DNA from: Pantoea vagans
GTDB lineage: Bacteria; Pseudomonadota; Gammaproteobacteria; Enterobacterales; Enterobacteriaceae
Assembly (NCBI RefSeq): GCF_001506165.1
Contig: NZ_CP011427.1
Span: 1,116,001-1,180,000, forward strand
Reading direction: 5' to 3'
DNA: 64,000 nucleotides
The translations under genes and the position numbers were made by a program. The first letter of the stretch is position 1; each line of letters begins with the position of its first letter. Below the pieces are notes generated by a model, which did no database searches, was not told the DNA's origin, and was given only the letters and a program-made list of their open reading frames with translations. This document shows, in pieces, positions 19,058-28,521 of this stretch.

Positions 19058-19963
19058 TCAGGCAGCGGTATCGGGAATTGTGGCTTCACGCGGCTTGCGC
19101 AGTGGGGTTTTCAGGCGTTGCGCCAGAATCACGCCGACTAACGTCATGCCGCCGCCCACCCAGTGATAGGCATGCAACTGTTCATGCAGGAACAGCACGG
19201 CGATAATTGCCGTAAAGGCCGGTACGAAATTCATAAAGATGCTGGTGGTGCTGGCACCGAGCCGTTGTACGCCAAGGATCCACAGGAATGGCGCGACAAT
19301 AGAAGCAAACAGCCCTGCAAACAGCACCAGCGGAATATTATGCATATTCAACGTGACGTCTGGTGCATGCAGGAATCCCGGCAATAGCAGCAACACGCCA
19401 AAGAAGATCTGCACGTAGAGACTTTGCCAGGTGGGCAGCGGGATCGCCCAGCGCTTGGTGAGTACACCATAGAGCGCGTACGAAGTAGAGGCCGCCAGCA
19501 TCATTAACTCCCCGTTGCCGAGACGTTGATTCAGAAGCTGGGCAGGGTTGCCTTCACTGACCAGCCACACCAAGCCAACAAATGACAGCAGGCCGCCGAT
19601 CAAAATCCCACGCGTGGGTGCAAGGCGCAGCACGAACACACTGAGCAAGATGGTTAACAATGGGATGGTGGCTCCCAAAATGCCCATCATCACCGCTGAC
19701 ACGCTGTGCGCTGCATAGTAGGCAAGACTCTGATACAGCACCATACCCAGCAGGCCGAGGACCAGTAAGCGCCACACATTCGCACGAATGGTCTGTCGAT
19801 GACGCCAGACACCGGGCAAGCAGAACGGTGCCAACACCACCAGCGCCAGCAACCAGCGATAGAATGAAATGGCGGCAGGATCGATGCTCCCGGCAGAGAG
19901 TTTGCTGACGATGGTGTTGATCGACCAGATCAACACCGCAATTAGCGGGAAGAGTAAATTCAT
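19058..19963 (-). CDS. EamA/DMT superfamily transporter
   Basis: Ten-helix drug/metabolite transporter (301 residues) with two EamA repeats: the first starts at the N-terminus (LIAVLIWSINTIVSKLSAGSIDPAAISFYRW), the second at about 150 (GELMMLAASTSYALYGVLTKRW). It ends with the conserved VPAFTAIIAVLFLHEQLHAYHWVGGGMTLVGVILA. Such proteins usually export amino acids, nucleosides or other metabolites; the substrate cannot be read from the sequence. It is divergent from an AraC-type gene of the cupin class that often controls an adjacent exporter. Both genes lie between flk and pdxB, which are neighbours in E. coli. Confidence 0.88.
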   Translation of the reverse strand: MNLLFPLIAVLIWSINTIVSKLSAGSIDPAAISFYRWLLALVVLAPFCLPGVWRHRQTIRANVWRLLVLGLLGMVLYQSLAYYAAHSVSAVMMGILGATIPLLTILLSVFVLRLAPTRGILIGGLLSFVGLVWLVSEGNPAQLLNQRLGNGELMMLAASTSYALYGVLTKRWAIPLPTWQSLYVQIFFGVLLLLPGFLHAPDVTLNMHNIPLVLFAGLFASIVAPFLWILGVQRLGASTTSIFMNFVPAFTAIIAVLFLHEQLHAYHWVGGGMTLVGVILAQRLKTPLRKPREATIPDTAA

Positions 19964-20000
19964 CGTACGGCTCCTGAAATAATTGCGAATAGTTTACGTT

Positions 20001-20052
20001 TGACCGGTTTAAACCAGATAGTTAAAATCGGACAATATTCGTTAATGACCGG
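20001..20052. promoter_or_regulatory. Possible operator between the EamA and AraC-type genes
   Basis: The gap holds a perfect palindrome GGTTTAAACC (20006-20015) and two direct copies of TGACCGG (20001-20007 and 20046-20052), the second just before the regulator start. These are candidate half-sites for the AraC-type protein. The support is sequence symmetry only. Confidence 0.35.
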
Positions 20053-20057
20053 ACAGA

Positions 20058-20837
20058 ATGAATTTACAGATCGAGTATCAGGCGCCCATTGATGCACCGA
20101 TGCTGCGCTTCTTTATGCGTTATGACGAAGCCAGTGCGAAGACCGAGTATCTTCCACATGCTCACGACTGGGGGCAGGTGATTTTTGTCACCCGCCACGT
20201 CATGGAGATAGAAGTGGAGGGTGAGCGCTTGTTAGCCCCTTCAGATATGCCGATCTGGATCCCACCGACCCATCGCCACAGTAGCTATAACCATGACACC
20301 GCGCATTTTCGCACCTTGAACATTGCCGCTGAACTTTGCCATGACCTGCCGGCAAAAGCCTGTTTGCTTAACGTTGATGCTATTGTGCACGCCATTATGA
20401 ACGACTTTGCACGGCGCTCGCTGGAACAGCCTCAGACCGAAGCCGACTGGCGATTGTGCGAGGTACTGATCGATCGCCTGGGTTTAGCGCCCGTGCACAC
20501 CAGTTATTTACCGTTATCGGATGACAAATTTCTCGCGCCGATTCTCCGCGCGCTGGAGGATAACCCCGGCGATAACACCACGCTGGCACAATGGGCGAAG
20601 CGCGTATTTACCACCGAGCGTACGCTGGCGCGGCGTTGCCAACAGCAACTGAACATGTCGTTCAGCGAATGGCGGCAGCGTTTACGTTTTCTGCGCGCGA
20701 TTGCGCTTCTTGAGCAAGGTTGTAGCGTGCAGGGGATCGCACATGAACTCGGTTACAGTTCGGCATCCGCGCTGATAGTGATGTTTCAACAGCAGGCGGG
20801 GACTACGCCCGATCGCTATCGCAGCCGGTTAGGCTAA
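20058..20837 (+). CDS. AraC family transcriptional regulator with cupin sensor domain
   Basis: Regulator of 259 residues: an N-terminal cupin-like effector domain (YLPHAHDWGQVIFVTRHVMEIEVEG, IWIPPTHRHSSYN) and a C-terminal AraC DNA-binding domain with two helix-turn-helices (about 160-259: TLAQWAKRVFTTERTLARRCQQ, SVQGIAHELGYSSASALIVMFQQQAGTTPDRYR). It resembles the YeaM/NimR class, whose members control a divergent exporter gene. Here the divergent gene is an EamA transporter, its likely target. No symbol is assigned because the pairing with an EamA exporter differs from NimR/NimT. Confidence 0.88.
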   Translation: MNLQIEYQAPIDAPMLRFFMRYDEASAKTEYLPHAHDWGQVIFVTRHVMEIEVEGERLLAPSDMPIWIPPTHRHSSYNHDTAHFRTLNIAAELCHDLPAKACLLNVDAIVHAIMNDFARRSLEQPQTEADWRLCEVLIDRLGLAPVHTSYLPLSDDKFLAPILRALEDNPGDNTTLAQWAKRVFTTERTLARRCQQQLNMSFSEWRQRLRFLRAIALLEQGCSVQGIAHELGYSSASALIVMFQQQAGTTPDRYRSRLG

Positions 20838-20894
20838 TCCCGGACTTTGTGACAAAATACGCCCCGTTTATTTCAATATGACAGGACCGCCGCA

Positions 20895-22019
20895 GTGAAA
20901 ATTCTCGTCGATGAAAATATGCCTTACGCCCGTGAACTGTTCAGCCGTACCGGTGATGTGCTGGCGGTACCGGGTCGACCATTACCGGAAGCGGAATTAC
21001 AGGATGCCAGCGGACTGATGGTGCGTTCCGTCACCAAAGTCAATGCGGCACTGCTGGCGGGCACGCCGGTGAAATTTGTCGGTACCGCGACGGCAGGCAC
21101 TGACCATATTGATGACGCATCGCTGGCGGCGGCAGGCATTGCCTTCTCTGCCGCGCCGGGCTGCAACGCCATTGCCGTGGTGGAGTATGTATTCTCTTCT
21201 TTATTGCTATTGGCTGAGCGTGATGGTTTTGAGTTGCGCGATCGTACCGTCGGCATTGTCGGCGTTGGGAATGTCGGTGGGCGCTTGCAAAAACGCCTTG
21301 CCGCCTGGGGCGTGAAGACCTTGCTGTGCGATCCACCACGTGCCGATCGCGGCGATCAAGAGGAATTCCATTCGCTTGATGAAGTGGTGGCACAGGCCGA
21401 TATCCTGACGTTCCACACGCCACTGTTTAAAGATGGTCCCTACAAAAGCTGGCATCTGGCGGACATGGCGCTGTTGATGGCGTTAAAACCGAACACCATC
21501 CTGATCAACGCCTGTCGTGGCCCGGTGGTGGATAACGCCGCCTTATTGGAAGTGCTCAAGCTGCGCAGCGATCTGAGCGTGGTGCTGGATGTGTGGGAGC
21601 CAGAGCCGGATCTGAATCTGGATCTGCTGGATAAAGTGGATATCGCCACGGCCCATATTGCAGGCTATACCCTGGAAGGGAAAGCGCGCGGAACCACGCA
21701 GGTATTCGAAGCCTGGTGTGACTTTATCGGCCAGCCCCAACAGGTGGCGCTGGAGAGTCTGCTGCCTGCACCCGAGTTTGGCACCCTCACGCTGCACGGT
21801 AAGCTCGATCAGCCTACGCTGAAACGACTGGTGCATCTGGTGTATGATGTGCGCCGCGATGATGCCCCACTACGGAAAGTGGCCGCGCAGCCAGGTGAGT
21901 TTGACCGCCTGCGCAAGCAGTATGAAGAGCGCCGTGAGTGGTCCTCGCTGCAGGTGAAATGCGATGACGCCGACGCGGCTGCCATGCTGGAAAAACTCGG
22001 TTTTCGCGCCAGTTTGTAA
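20895..22019 (+). CDS. pdxB: 4-phosphoerythronate dehydrogenase PdxB
   Basis: NAD-dependent oxidation of 4-phosphoerythronate, the second step of DXP-dependent pyridoxal-5'-phosphate synthesis. It is a 374-residue D-2-hydroxyacid dehydrogenase (E. coli 378). The Rossmann motif is [17 protein letters not shown], and the catalytic Arg, Glu and His lie in [22 protein letters not shown] and [17 protein letters not shown] PdxB-specific C-terminal dimerisation domain follows (about 290-374). The start is GTG at 20895, matching [12 protein letters not shown] at the N-terminus, without a strong ribosome site. Confidence 0.97.
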   Translation: MKILVDENMPYARELFSRTGDVLAVPGRPLPEAELQDASGLMVRSVTKVNAALLAGTPVKFVGTATAGTDHIDDASLAAAGIAFSAAPGCNAIAVVEYVFSSLLLLAERDGFELRDRTVGIVGVGNVGGRLQKRLAAWGVKTLLCDPPRADRGDQEEFHSLDEVVAQADILTFHTPLFKDGPYKSWHLADMALLMALKPNTILINACRGPVVDNAALLEVLKLRSDLSVVLDVWEPEPDLNLDLLDKVDIATAHIAGYTLEGKARGTTQVFEAWCDFIGQPQQVALESLLPAPEFGTLTLHGKLDQPTLKRLVHLVYDVRRDDAPLRKVAAQPGEFDRLRKQYEERREWSSLQVKCDDADAAAMLEKLGFRASL

Positions 22020-22067
22020 AGTTAAATCAATCCCCTGCGTTTTCGCGCGGGAAAAGTCTTAAATGTC

Positions 22068-22097
22068 AGGCGGTGATGTCACCGCCTCAATTTTTTG
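22068..22097 (+). terminator. Intrinsic terminator between pdxB and usg
   Basis: AGGCGGTGA (22068-22076) and TCACCGCCT (22079-22087) make a 9-bp stem followed by CAATTTTTTG. It separates pdxB from usg, although the hairpin is only 35 bp upstream of the usg start, so partial read-through may occur. Confidence 0.82.
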
Positions 22098-22121
22098 TGT
22101 CATTGTCTGGAGTAAACCAAC

Positions 22122-23132
22122 ATGTCTGACGGCTGGAATATCGCGCTACTGGGCGCAACAGGCGCAGTAGGGAACGCTGTACTGGAATTGCTGGCAGAAC
22201 GCCAGTTCCCGGTTGGTGAATTGCATCTGCTGGCGAGTGAAAACAGCGCCGGTGAGAGTGTACGTTTTGATGGTCGTACCCTGCGGGTGCAGGATGCCGC
22301 CGAGTTCGACTGGACCCAGGCACAGCTGGCATTTTTCGCTGCTGGGCGTGAAGCCTCAGCACGTTATGCGGATGAAGCCGCGAGCCAGGGTTGTCTGGTG
22401 ATCGACAGCAGCGACCTGTTCGCGCTGGAGCCGGATGTGCCGCTGGTGGTGCCGGATGTCAATCCGCAGGTGCTGGCCGACTATCGCAATCGTAATATTG
22501 TGACAGTGGCAGATGCGCTGGTCAGTCAGTTGCTGAGCGCGATCAAACCGCTGGTGGATAGCGCCGGTTTAAGCCGTTTACAGGTCACCAACCTGATGTC
22601 TGTCTCCAGCCATGGTAAAGCTGCGGTTGATGGCCTGGCCGGTGAGAGCGCGCGTTTGCTGAACGGCATCCCCGCTGATGAACACTACTTTGGCCGCCAG
22701 CTGGCGTTCAACTTGTTGCCACAGTTGGCAGACAACAATGGCAGCGTAGAGAGTGAACGTCGACTGGTGGATCAGGTGCGTAAAGTGTTGCAGGACGAAG
22801 GTTTACCGATTGCGGTCAGCAGCGTGCAGGCACCGGTGTTCTACGGTAGCGCACAGCTGGTGCACATCGAAAATCTGCGCCCACTGTCAGCAGAAGAAGC
22901 ACGTGACGAGCTGGCCCGCGCTGAAGACATCAATTTGAGCGAAGACGGTGAGTACCCAACCCCGGTCAGCGATGCATCGGGCAGCGATGCACTGAGCATT
23001 GGCAACGTTCGTAACGATTACGGCGTGCCTGAACTGCTGCAGTTCTGGTCAGTGGCGGACAACATCCGCTTCGGCGGCGCATTGATGGCCGTGAAAACCG
23101 CTGAGAAATTGGTGCAGGAGTATTTCTATTAA
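22122..23132 (+). CDS. usg: Aspartate-semialdehyde dehydrogenase-like protein Usg
   Basis: A 336-residue paralogue of aspartate-semialdehyde dehydrogenase, function unknown. The N-terminal NADP-binding loop is present ([18 protein letters not shown]), as is the dimerisation part ([21 protein letters not shown]). The active-site segment, which reads N-C-T in true ASADH, here reads [15 protein letters not shown] with no cysteine, so normal catalysis is not expected. This loss is also seen in the E. coli protein. It overlaps truA by one base (TAATG), so the two are co-translated; usg was named as the gene upstream of truA. Confidence 0.9.
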   Translation: MSDGWNIALLGATGAVGNAVLELLAERQFPVGELHLLASENSAGESVRFDGRTLRVQDAAEFDWTQAQLAFFAAGREASARYADEAASQGCLVIDSSDLFALEPDVPLVVPDVNPQVLADYRNRNIVTVADALVSQLLSAIKPLVDSAGLSRLQVTNLMSVSSHGKAAVDGLAGESARLLNGIPADEHYFGRQLAFNLLPQLADNNGSVESERRLVDQVRKVLQDEGLPIAVSSVQAPVFYGSAQLVHIENLRPLSAEEARDELARAEDINLSEDGEYPTPVSDASGSDALSIGNVRNDYGVPELLQFWSVADNIRFGGALMAVKTAEKLVQEYFY

Positions 23133-23938
23133 TGTTGTCTGAAGCTAAGACCATTAAGCTGGCGTTAGGCATTGAGTACGATGGCAGCCGTTATTACGGT
23201 TGGCAGCGACAGAATGAAGTGCGCAGCGTGCAGGAAAAGTTAGAAAAAGCGCTGTCGAAAGTGGCGAATCATCCGGTGGTCGTATTCTGCGCCGGACGCA
23301 CCGATGCGGGTGTGCATGGAACCGGGCAGGTGGTGCATTTTGAAACCACCTCTCAGCGTGCTGACGGTGCCTGGACGCTGGGCGCCAACGCCAATTTGCC
23401 GGATGACATTGCGGTGCGTTGGGTCAAAGAAGTGCCCGATGAGTTCCACGCGCGTTTCAGTGCCACTGCGCGTCGCTATCGCTACGTGATTTTCAACCAG
23501 CGGCTGCGCCCTGCGATTCTGGGCAACGGTATCACCCATTTTTATCATCCGCTGGATGCAGAAAAAATGCAGCGTGCAGGGCAGTGTTTGATCGGCGAGA
23601 ACGATTTCACCTCGTTCCGAGCCGTGCAGTGCCAGTCACGCACACCGTGGCGCAATGTGATGCACCTCAACGTCACGCGTCAGGGGCCGTATGTGATTGT
23701 CGATATCAAAGCCAACGCCTTTGTGCATCACATGGTGCGCAATATCGTCGGCAGCCTGATGGAAATTGGTTGTGGCAACAAGCCTGAGAATTGGATGGCT
23801 GAGTTGCTGGCAGCAAAAGATCGCACTCTTGCGGCAGCAACCGCTAAAGCAGAAGGGTTGTATTTGGTGGCGGTGGATTATCCATCCCATTTTGCGTTAC
23901 CTCAGCCTGCGCTGGGACCCTTGTTCCTCGCGGATTAA
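23132..23938 (+). CDS. truA: tRNA pseudouridine(38-40) synthase TruA
   Basis: Converts uridines 38, 39 and 40 of the tRNA anticodon stem-loop to pseudouridine. It has 268 residues (E. coli 270). The catalytic aspartate is Asp58 in [31 protein letters not shown] and [16 protein letters not shown] are other family motifs. It starts on the ATG that overlaps the usg stop. The next gene, dedA, begins 29 bp after its stop. Confidence 0.97.
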   Translation: MLSEAKTIKLALGIEYDGSRYYGWQRQNEVRSVQEKLEKALSKVANHPVVVFCAGRTDAGVHGTGQVVHFETTSQRADGAWTLGANANLPDDIAVRWVKEVPDEFHARFSATARRYRYVIFNQRLRPAILGNGITHFYHPLDAEKMQRAGQCLIGENDFTSFRAVQCQSRTPWRNVMHLNVTRQGPYVIVDIKANAFVHHMVRNIVGSLMEIGCGNKPENWMAELLAAKDRTLAAATAKAEGLYLVAVDYPSHFALPQPALGPLFLAD

Positions 23939-23967
23939 CTGTTAATTGAAGGATGTAGGGGAGCCGT

Positions 23968-24630
23968 ATGGAGTTTATCCACTTCGTTATTGATTTTATT
24001 CTGCATATTGATGTGCATTTAGCCGAACTCGTGGCGCAGTACGGCATCTGGATTTACGCCATTCTGTTCCTGATTCTGTTCTGTGAAACCGGCTTAGTGG
24101 TCACGCCTTTCCTGCCAGGGGATTCCCTGCTGTTTGTGGCCGGTGCCTTGGCCGCACTGCCGGGCAACGATCTCAATGTGCATTTAATGGTGACGCTGCT
24201 GGTGATCGCCGCCATCCTCGGCGATGCGGTGAACTACACTATTGGTCGGTTGTTCGGTGAGAAGCTGTTCAGTAACCCGAACTCAAAAATTTTCCGTCGT
24301 AGCTACCTGGATAAAACCCACGCGTTCTACGATCGCCACGGTGGCAAAACCATTATACTTGCGCGCTTTGTACCAATCGTGCGAACCTTTGCCCCCTTTG
24401 TGGCAGGGATGGGACACATGTCTTATCGCCACTTCGCGCTCTTCAACGTAACGGGTGCGCTGCTATGGGTACTGCTCTTCTCCTACGCCGGTTACCTGTT
24501 TGGCGACTTGCCGGTGGTGCAAGAGAACCTGAAGCTGCTGATTGTGGGCATTATTGTGGTCTCAATACTGCCAGGCGTGATTGAAGTGTGGCGTCATCGC
24601 CGCCAGGCGCGTCAGCAGAAGCCACAGTAA
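23968..24630 (+). CDS. dedA: DedA family inner membrane protein
   Basis: Polytopic membrane protein of 220 residues in the DedA/SNARE-associated family. E. coli members act redundantly in membrane homeostasis, and DedA-family proteins have been shown to translocate undecaprenyl phosphate or related lipids. Visible motifs are the N-terminal amphipathic stretch, [26 protein letters not shown] and the conserved GRHGGK-like [31 protein letters not shown] with essential arginines. AAGGA is 12 bases upstream of the ATG. Confidence 0.93.
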   Translation: MEFIHFVIDFILHIDVHLAELVAQYGIWIYAILFLILFCETGLVVTPFLPGDSLLFVAGALAALPGNDLNVHLMVTLLVIAAILGDAVNYTIGRLFGEKLFSNPNSKIFRRSYLDKTHAFYDRHGGKTIILARFVPIVRTFAPFVAGMGHMSYRHFALFNVTGALLWVLLFSYAGYLFGDLPVVQENLKLLIVGIIVVSILPGVIEVWRHRRQARQQKPQ

Positions 24631-24762
24631 GCCTGTTACCAGATTTTTGTCCACAGCGAGAACGGGTTGTGGTTTAATGAGCGACATTTACGGCCTGCTG
24701 AAGGTGATTTCGGCAGCCACAAGAAGACTGGACCAGGTCAGCATTAAACAGAAAGGTCATCA

Positions 24763-25671
24763 ATGAGCTGGATTGAACGCATACTGAATAAAAGCACCAC
24801 CACGCCAACGCGCAAAGCCAGTATCCCGGAAGGGGTCTGGACCAAATGCGATAGCTGCGGCCAGGTGCTGTACCGCGCCGAGCTGGAGCGTAACCTTGAG
24901 GTCTGCCCGAAGTGCGACCACCACATGCGTATGCACGCCCGTGAGCGTTTGCACAGCATGCTGGACGAAGGTTCTCTGGTTGAGTTAGGCAGCGAGCTGG
25001 AACCGAAGGATCTGCTGAAGTTCCGCGATTCTAAGAAGTACAAAGATCGTCTGGTTGCCGCGCAGAAAGATACCGGTGAAAAAGATGCATTGATCACCAT
25101 GAAAGGCACACTGCATGGTATGCCGGTGGTGGCTGTAGCTTTCGAGTTCTCCTTTATGGGCGGCTCGATGGGTTCTGTGGTTGGCGCGCGCTTTGTGCGT
25201 GGCGTTGAACAAGCACTGGAAGATAACTGCCCACTGATTTGCTTCTCAGCCAGTGGCGGTGCGCGTATGCAGGAAGCGTTACAGTCGCTGATGCAGATGG
25301 CGAAAACCAGCGCAGCCTTGGCGAAAATGCAGGAGCGCGGCTTGCCGTACATCTCCGTGCTGACTGACCCAACCATGGGCGGTGTTTCAGCCAGCTTCGC
25401 GATGTTAGGCGATCTGAACGTCGCAGAACCGAAAGCCCTGATCGGCTTTGCGGGTCCACGCGTCATTGAGCAGACCGTGCGCGAAAAACTGCCGCCGGGC
25501 TTCCAGCGCAGTGAGTTCCTGATTGAGAAAGGCGCGATCGACATGATCATCCGTCGTCCGGAAATGCGCTTTAAGCTGGCAAGCCTGCTGGCGAAAATGA
25601 TGAACCTGCCAGCGCCGCTGCAGGATGGTGATCAGCCAACGACGGCTGAGCCGGAGAGCAACGAGGCCTGA
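24763..25671 (+). CDS. accD: Acetyl-CoA carboxylase carboxyltransferase subunit beta AccD
   Basis: Beta-subunit of the carboxyltransferase that makes malonyl-CoA for fatty-acid synthesis; its partner AccA is encoded elsewhere. It has 302 residues (E. coli 304). A four-cysteine zinc ribbon is formed by Cys29, Cys32, Cys48 and Cys51, followed by the crotonase-fold carboxyltransferase core: [32 protein letters not shown] and [19 protein letters not shown]. coli AccD also binds its own and accA mRNA through the zinc ribbon. The gene ends 11 bp before a hairpin that separates it from folC. Confidence 0.98.
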   Translation: MSWIERILNKSTTTPTRKASIPEGVWTKCDSCGQVLYRAELERNLEVCPKCDHHMRMHARERLHSMLDEGSLVELGSELEPKDLLKFRDSKKYKDRLVAAQKDTGEKDALITMKGTLHGMPVVAVAFEFSFMGGSMGSVVGARFVRGVEQALEDNCPLICFSASGGARMQEALQSLMQMAKTSAALAKMQERGLPYISVLTDPTMGGVSASFAMLGDLNVAEPKALIGFAGPRVIEQTVREKLPPGFQRSEFLIEKGAIDMIIRRPEMRFKLASLLAKMMNLPAPLQDGDQPTTAEPESNEA

Positions 25672-25681
25672 TCAGGCAACG

Positions 25682-25705
25682 AAAAGGCGCATCTATGCGC
25701 CTTTT
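25682..25705. terminator. Hairpin between accD and folC
   Basis: AAAAGGCGCA (25682-25691) and TGCGCCTTTT (25696-25705) form a 10-bp stem with a TCTA loop and a built-in U-run. It is a plausible intrinsic terminator or attenuator after accD, 33 bp before the folC start. Confidence 0.75.
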
Positions 25706-25738
25706 CACCAATGCACCGTCAATCAGTTAACGGGACAC

Positions 25739-27004
25739 ATGGACAAGACTCTTCCCCAAGCCACGTCGCCTTTGGCCACGTGGCTTCATTATCTAGAACA
25801 TCTTCATTCGCAGGCCATCGAACTGGGTCTGGACCGTATTCAACGCGTTGCTGCACGCCTCGATTTACTCAAACCCGCTCCGTTTATCTTCACCGTCGCC
25901 GGCACTAACGGCAAAGGCACCACCTGTCGTACGCTGGAAACCTTGTTGATGGCCGCGGGATACCGTGTGGGTGTTTACAGTTCGCCGCATCTGGTGCGCT
26001 ACACCGAGCGTGTACGTGTGCAGGGCGCTGAGCTGGATGAAGCGCTGCACAGCGCCAGTTTCGCCAGCATCGAAGCCGGGCGCGGTGACACTTCGCTGAC
26101 CTATTTCGAATTTGGTACGCTGTCGGCACTCAATCTGTTTCGCGATGCCAACCTTGATGTGGTGATCCTGGAAGTCGGGCTGGGCGGACGTCTGGATGCC
26201 ACCAATATTGTCGATGCTGATGTTGCGGTTATCACCAGTATTGCCCTGGATCACACTGACTGGCTGGGGCCGGATCGCGAGAGTATCGGACGTGAAAAAG
26301 CGGGTGTGTTCCGCGCTGGTAAGCCTGCGGTAGTGGGTGAGCCTGATATGCCGCACACCATTGCAGAGGTGGCCGCAGAGAAGGGCGCACAGCTGCTGCA
26401 AATCAATCGCGACTGGCAGTGGCAAAAACAGGAAAACAGCTGGACGCTACAGGATGCGCACGGTGAGTTGCGCGACCTGCCATTGCCACAGGTACCGCTG
26501 CCTAACGCGGCAACGGCACTGACGGCGTTACGCGCCTCTGGTCTGAATGTCAGTGAGGCAGTGATCCGCGAACATCTGCCATTAGCGATTCTGCCGGGCC
26601 GCTTCCAGACCGTGAGCGAATCACCGCGCGTGATCCTCGATGTGGCGCACAATCCACATGCCGCTTATTATCTGGCTTCACGGTTGGCTGAACTGCCAAA
26701 GCGCGGGAAAGTCCTGGCGGTGGTCGGCATGCTGCACGACAAAGATATCGCTGGCACCCTGGCGGCATTGTCGCCACAGGTGGACAGCTGGTACTGCGCG
26801 CCACTTGATGGTCCACGCGGTGCAACAGCCGATGAGTTGATTGCGCATCTTGATGCAGGTAAAGCGTTCACGCATGTGGATGCGGCATGGCAAGCAGCGC
26901 GCCTGCAAGCAGCGCCTGAGGATGTGATTCTGGTGTGCGGATCTTTCCACACCGTCGCACAGGTTATGGAATCGATGGCAGCGGAGAACGGCAGTGGCAA
27001 GTAA
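25739..27004 (+). CDS. folC: Bifunctional folylpolyglutamate / dihydrofolate synthase FolC
   Basis: ATP-dependent ligase that adds glutamate to dihydropteroate (making dihydrofolate) and then to folates. Its 421 residues match E. coli (422). Markers are the P-loop FTVAGTNGKGTTCRTLE at about 47-63, the Mur-ligase-like YFEFGTLSALNLF and DVVILEVGLGGRLDATN, and the C-terminal VILDVAHNPHAA. The ATG at 25739 gives the E. coli-like start MDKTLPQATSPLATW; the frame is open into accD but only by chance. The end overlaps dedD by 11 bases. Confidence 0.97.
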   Translation: MDKTLPQATSPLATWLHYLEHLHSQAIELGLDRIQRVAARLDLLKPAPFIFTVAGTNGKGTTCRTLETLLMAAGYRVGVYSSPHLVRYTERVRVQGAELDEALHSASFASIEAGRGDTSLTYFEFGTLSALNLFRDANLDVVILEVGLGGRLDATNIVDADVAVITSIALDHTDWLGPDRESIGREKAGVFRAGKPAVVGEPDMPHTIAEVAAEKGAQLLQINRDWQWQKQENSWTLQDAHGELRDLPLPQVPLPNAATALTALRASGLNVSEAVIREHLPLAILPGRFQTVSESPRVILDVAHNPHAAYYLASRLAELPKRGKVLAVVGMLHDKDIAGTLAALSPQVDSWYCAPLDGPRGATADELIAHLDAGKAFTHVDAAWQAARLQAAPEDVILVCGSFHTVAQVMESMAAENGSGK

Positions 27005-27749
27005 GTTTCAAAATCGCTTAGTCGGGACCGTTATTCTGGTTGCGATTGGCGTCATTGTGTTGCCGGGCCTGTTGGACGGCAAGAAAAAACACTACAAGGA
27101 AGAGTTTGCGGCGATCCCGCTGGTGCCCAAACCTGACGATCAGCAAGACAGCGAAATGGTACCGCCGGTCACGCAACCGTTGCCTGCGCAACCGCCAGAA
27201 GGCGCCGGCGCGGCACAGAATCCGGAGAATGCGAAAGCCACGGGTAATGCCAGCAACGGCAGTGCCCAGCCTGCGCAGAACAGTGAGCCGACGCTGGTGA
27301 CGCCACCGCCGGTGCATCAGCAGGTGAAGCCGGTTGAGCAACCGAAGCCCAAACCGATTGAACAACCCAAGCCGAAGCCAGTAGAACAGCCGAAGCCAAA
27401 ACCTGTCGAGCAGGTAAAACCGAAACCGGTAGAGCAACCGAAGCCGGTTGAGCAGCCGAAAGCGGTTGAAACGCCGAAGCAGAGTGAGCCGGAAGCGGCG
27501 CCTGCAGGCCAGGCGTATGTGGTGCAACTCGGCGCGCTGAAGAATGCGGCCAAGGTGAGCGAGATCGTGGCGCAGCTGCGTCTCTCGGGCTATCGCGCCT
27601 TTACCGTGCCGTCAACGCCGGTGCAGGGACAAATCACCCGAATTTACGTGGGACCGGATGCGTCAAAAGCGAAGCTTCAGAGTTCACTGAGCGAGCTACA
27701 AAGCATTTCAGGCCTCGGTGGTGTGGTTAAACCGTATGGTACGCGTTAA
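26994..27749 (+). CDS. dedD: Cell division SPOR-domain protein DedD
   Basis: Septal-ring protein with one N-terminal membrane anchor (FQNRLVGTVILVAIGVIVLPGLLDG), a long periplasmic linker and a C-terminal SPOR domain that binds denuded glycan strands at the septum (about 175-250: YVVQLGALKNAAKVSEIVAQLRLSGYRAF). It starts with GTG at 26994 inside folC. The linker carries a run of Pro/Lys-rich repeats of the type VEQPKPKP at about residues 111-162 and makes the protein 251 residues against about 220 in E. coli. The repeats are likely to vary in number between strains. Confidence 0.95.
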   Translation: MASKFQNRLVGTVILVAIGVIVLPGLLDGKKKHYKEEFAAIPLVPKPDDQQDSEMVPPVTQPLPAQPPEGAGAAQNPENAKATGNASNGSAQPAQNSEPTLVTPPPVHQQVKPVEQPKPKPIEQPKPKPVEQPKPKPVEQVKPKPVEQPKPVEQPKAVETPKQSEPEAAPAGQAYVVQLGALKNAAKVSEIVAQLRLSGYRAFTVPSTPVQGQITRIYVGPDASKAKLQSSLSELQSISGLGGVVKPYGTR

Positions 27750-27920
27750 TGGCTTGATAAGCCGCGCCGATAGCAGTAAAAGGCGCGGTAAAGCATTCAC
27801 TGCTTGCCAAAATGTTGCAATAAAATTATTAAATATCAGTCAGTTAAATCGCTGATGACACTCAGGGCGAAGAAAGTTTTTTTCATCGCCTTTTTTATGG
27901 ATGCAGAACCGGAAAACCCT

Positions 27921-27949
27921 ACGCAAACGTTTTCTTTTTCTGTTAGAAT
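27921..27949 (+). promoter_or_regulatory. PurR operator and promoter of cvpA-purF
   Basis: ACGCAAACGTTTTCTT (27921-27936) matches the PurR box consensus ACGCAAACGTTTTCNT fully. TAGAAT at 27944-27949 is a likely -10, so the operator covers the -35 region. It lies 64 bp upstream of cvpA. Repression by PurR with hypoxanthine or guanine is expected, as in E. coli. Confidence 0.88.
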
Positions 27950-27999
27950 GCGCCCCGAACTGGATGCAGGGGTGCATAAGCACTGGGCTGGAAGAGTTC

Positions 28000-28485
28000 A
28001 TGATCTGGATTGATTACGTCATTATTGCGGTAGTTGGTTTTTCGGCTCTGGTCAGCCTGATTCGTGGGTTTGTCCGTGAAGCCTTATCTCTCGTTACCTG
28101 GGGATGCGCGTTTTTTGTCGCCAGTCATTACTACACCTACCTTGCAGTCTGGTTTACAGGTTTTGACGACGAACTGGTTCGCAACGGCATCGCTATCGCG
28201 GTGTTATTCGTTGCCACCCTGATTGTGGGTGCCATCGTGAACTATGTGATCGGCTCGCTGGTGGAAAAAACTGGCTTGTCGGGAACCGACAGGGTGTTGG
28301 GGGTCTGTTTCGGGGCGTTGCGTGGCGTGCTGATTGTTTCCGCTATGCTCTTCTTCCTCGATACATTCACCGGCTTTTCTAAAAGCCCGGACTGGCAACA
28401 GTCGCAACTCATTCCCCAGTTCAGTTACATCATCAGGTGGTTTTTCGATTACCTGAAAAGCACGTCCAGTTTTATACCCCGGTAA
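28000..28485 (+). CDS. cvpA: Colicin V production protein CvpA
   Basis: Inner-membrane protein of 161 residues with about four membrane helices (IIAVVGFSALVSLIRGF, LVTWGCAFFVASHYYTYL, GIAIAVLFVATLIVGAIVNYVIG, GVCFGALRGVLIVSAMLFFL). It was first found as needed for colicin V export from plasmids; later work in enterobacteria connects it to envelope stress and bile tolerance. The biochemical role is unknown. The ATG at 28000 gives the E. coli-like N-terminus; the frame is open to 27901 across the PurR operator, so that start can be excluded. It is co-transcribed with purF. Confidence 0.95.
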   Translation: MIWIDYVIIAVVGFSALVSLIRGFVREALSLVTWGCAFFVASHYYTYLAVWFTGFDDELVRNGIAIAVLFVATLIVGAIVNYVIGSLVEKTGLSGTDRVLGVCFGALRGVLIVSAMLFFLDTFTGFSKSPDWQQSQLIPQFSYIIRWFFDYLKSTSSFIPR

Positions 28486-28521
28486 CGCCACCGGGAGTGC
28501 GGCCAATGAGGAAATGACAAC

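Noticed and set aside
25625..25738. N-terminal extension of folC into accD
   Set aside because: It would read through the accD end and the terminator hairpin; the ATG at 25739 fits the family.
27326..27481. Possible CRISPR-like repeat array in dedD
   Set aside because: The repeats are in frame, coding for VEQPKPKP units in a periplasmic linker, with no spacers.
27901..27999. N-terminal extension of cvpA
   Set aside because: It would place the coding start upstream of the PurR operator and promoter; the ATG at 28000 matches E. coli.
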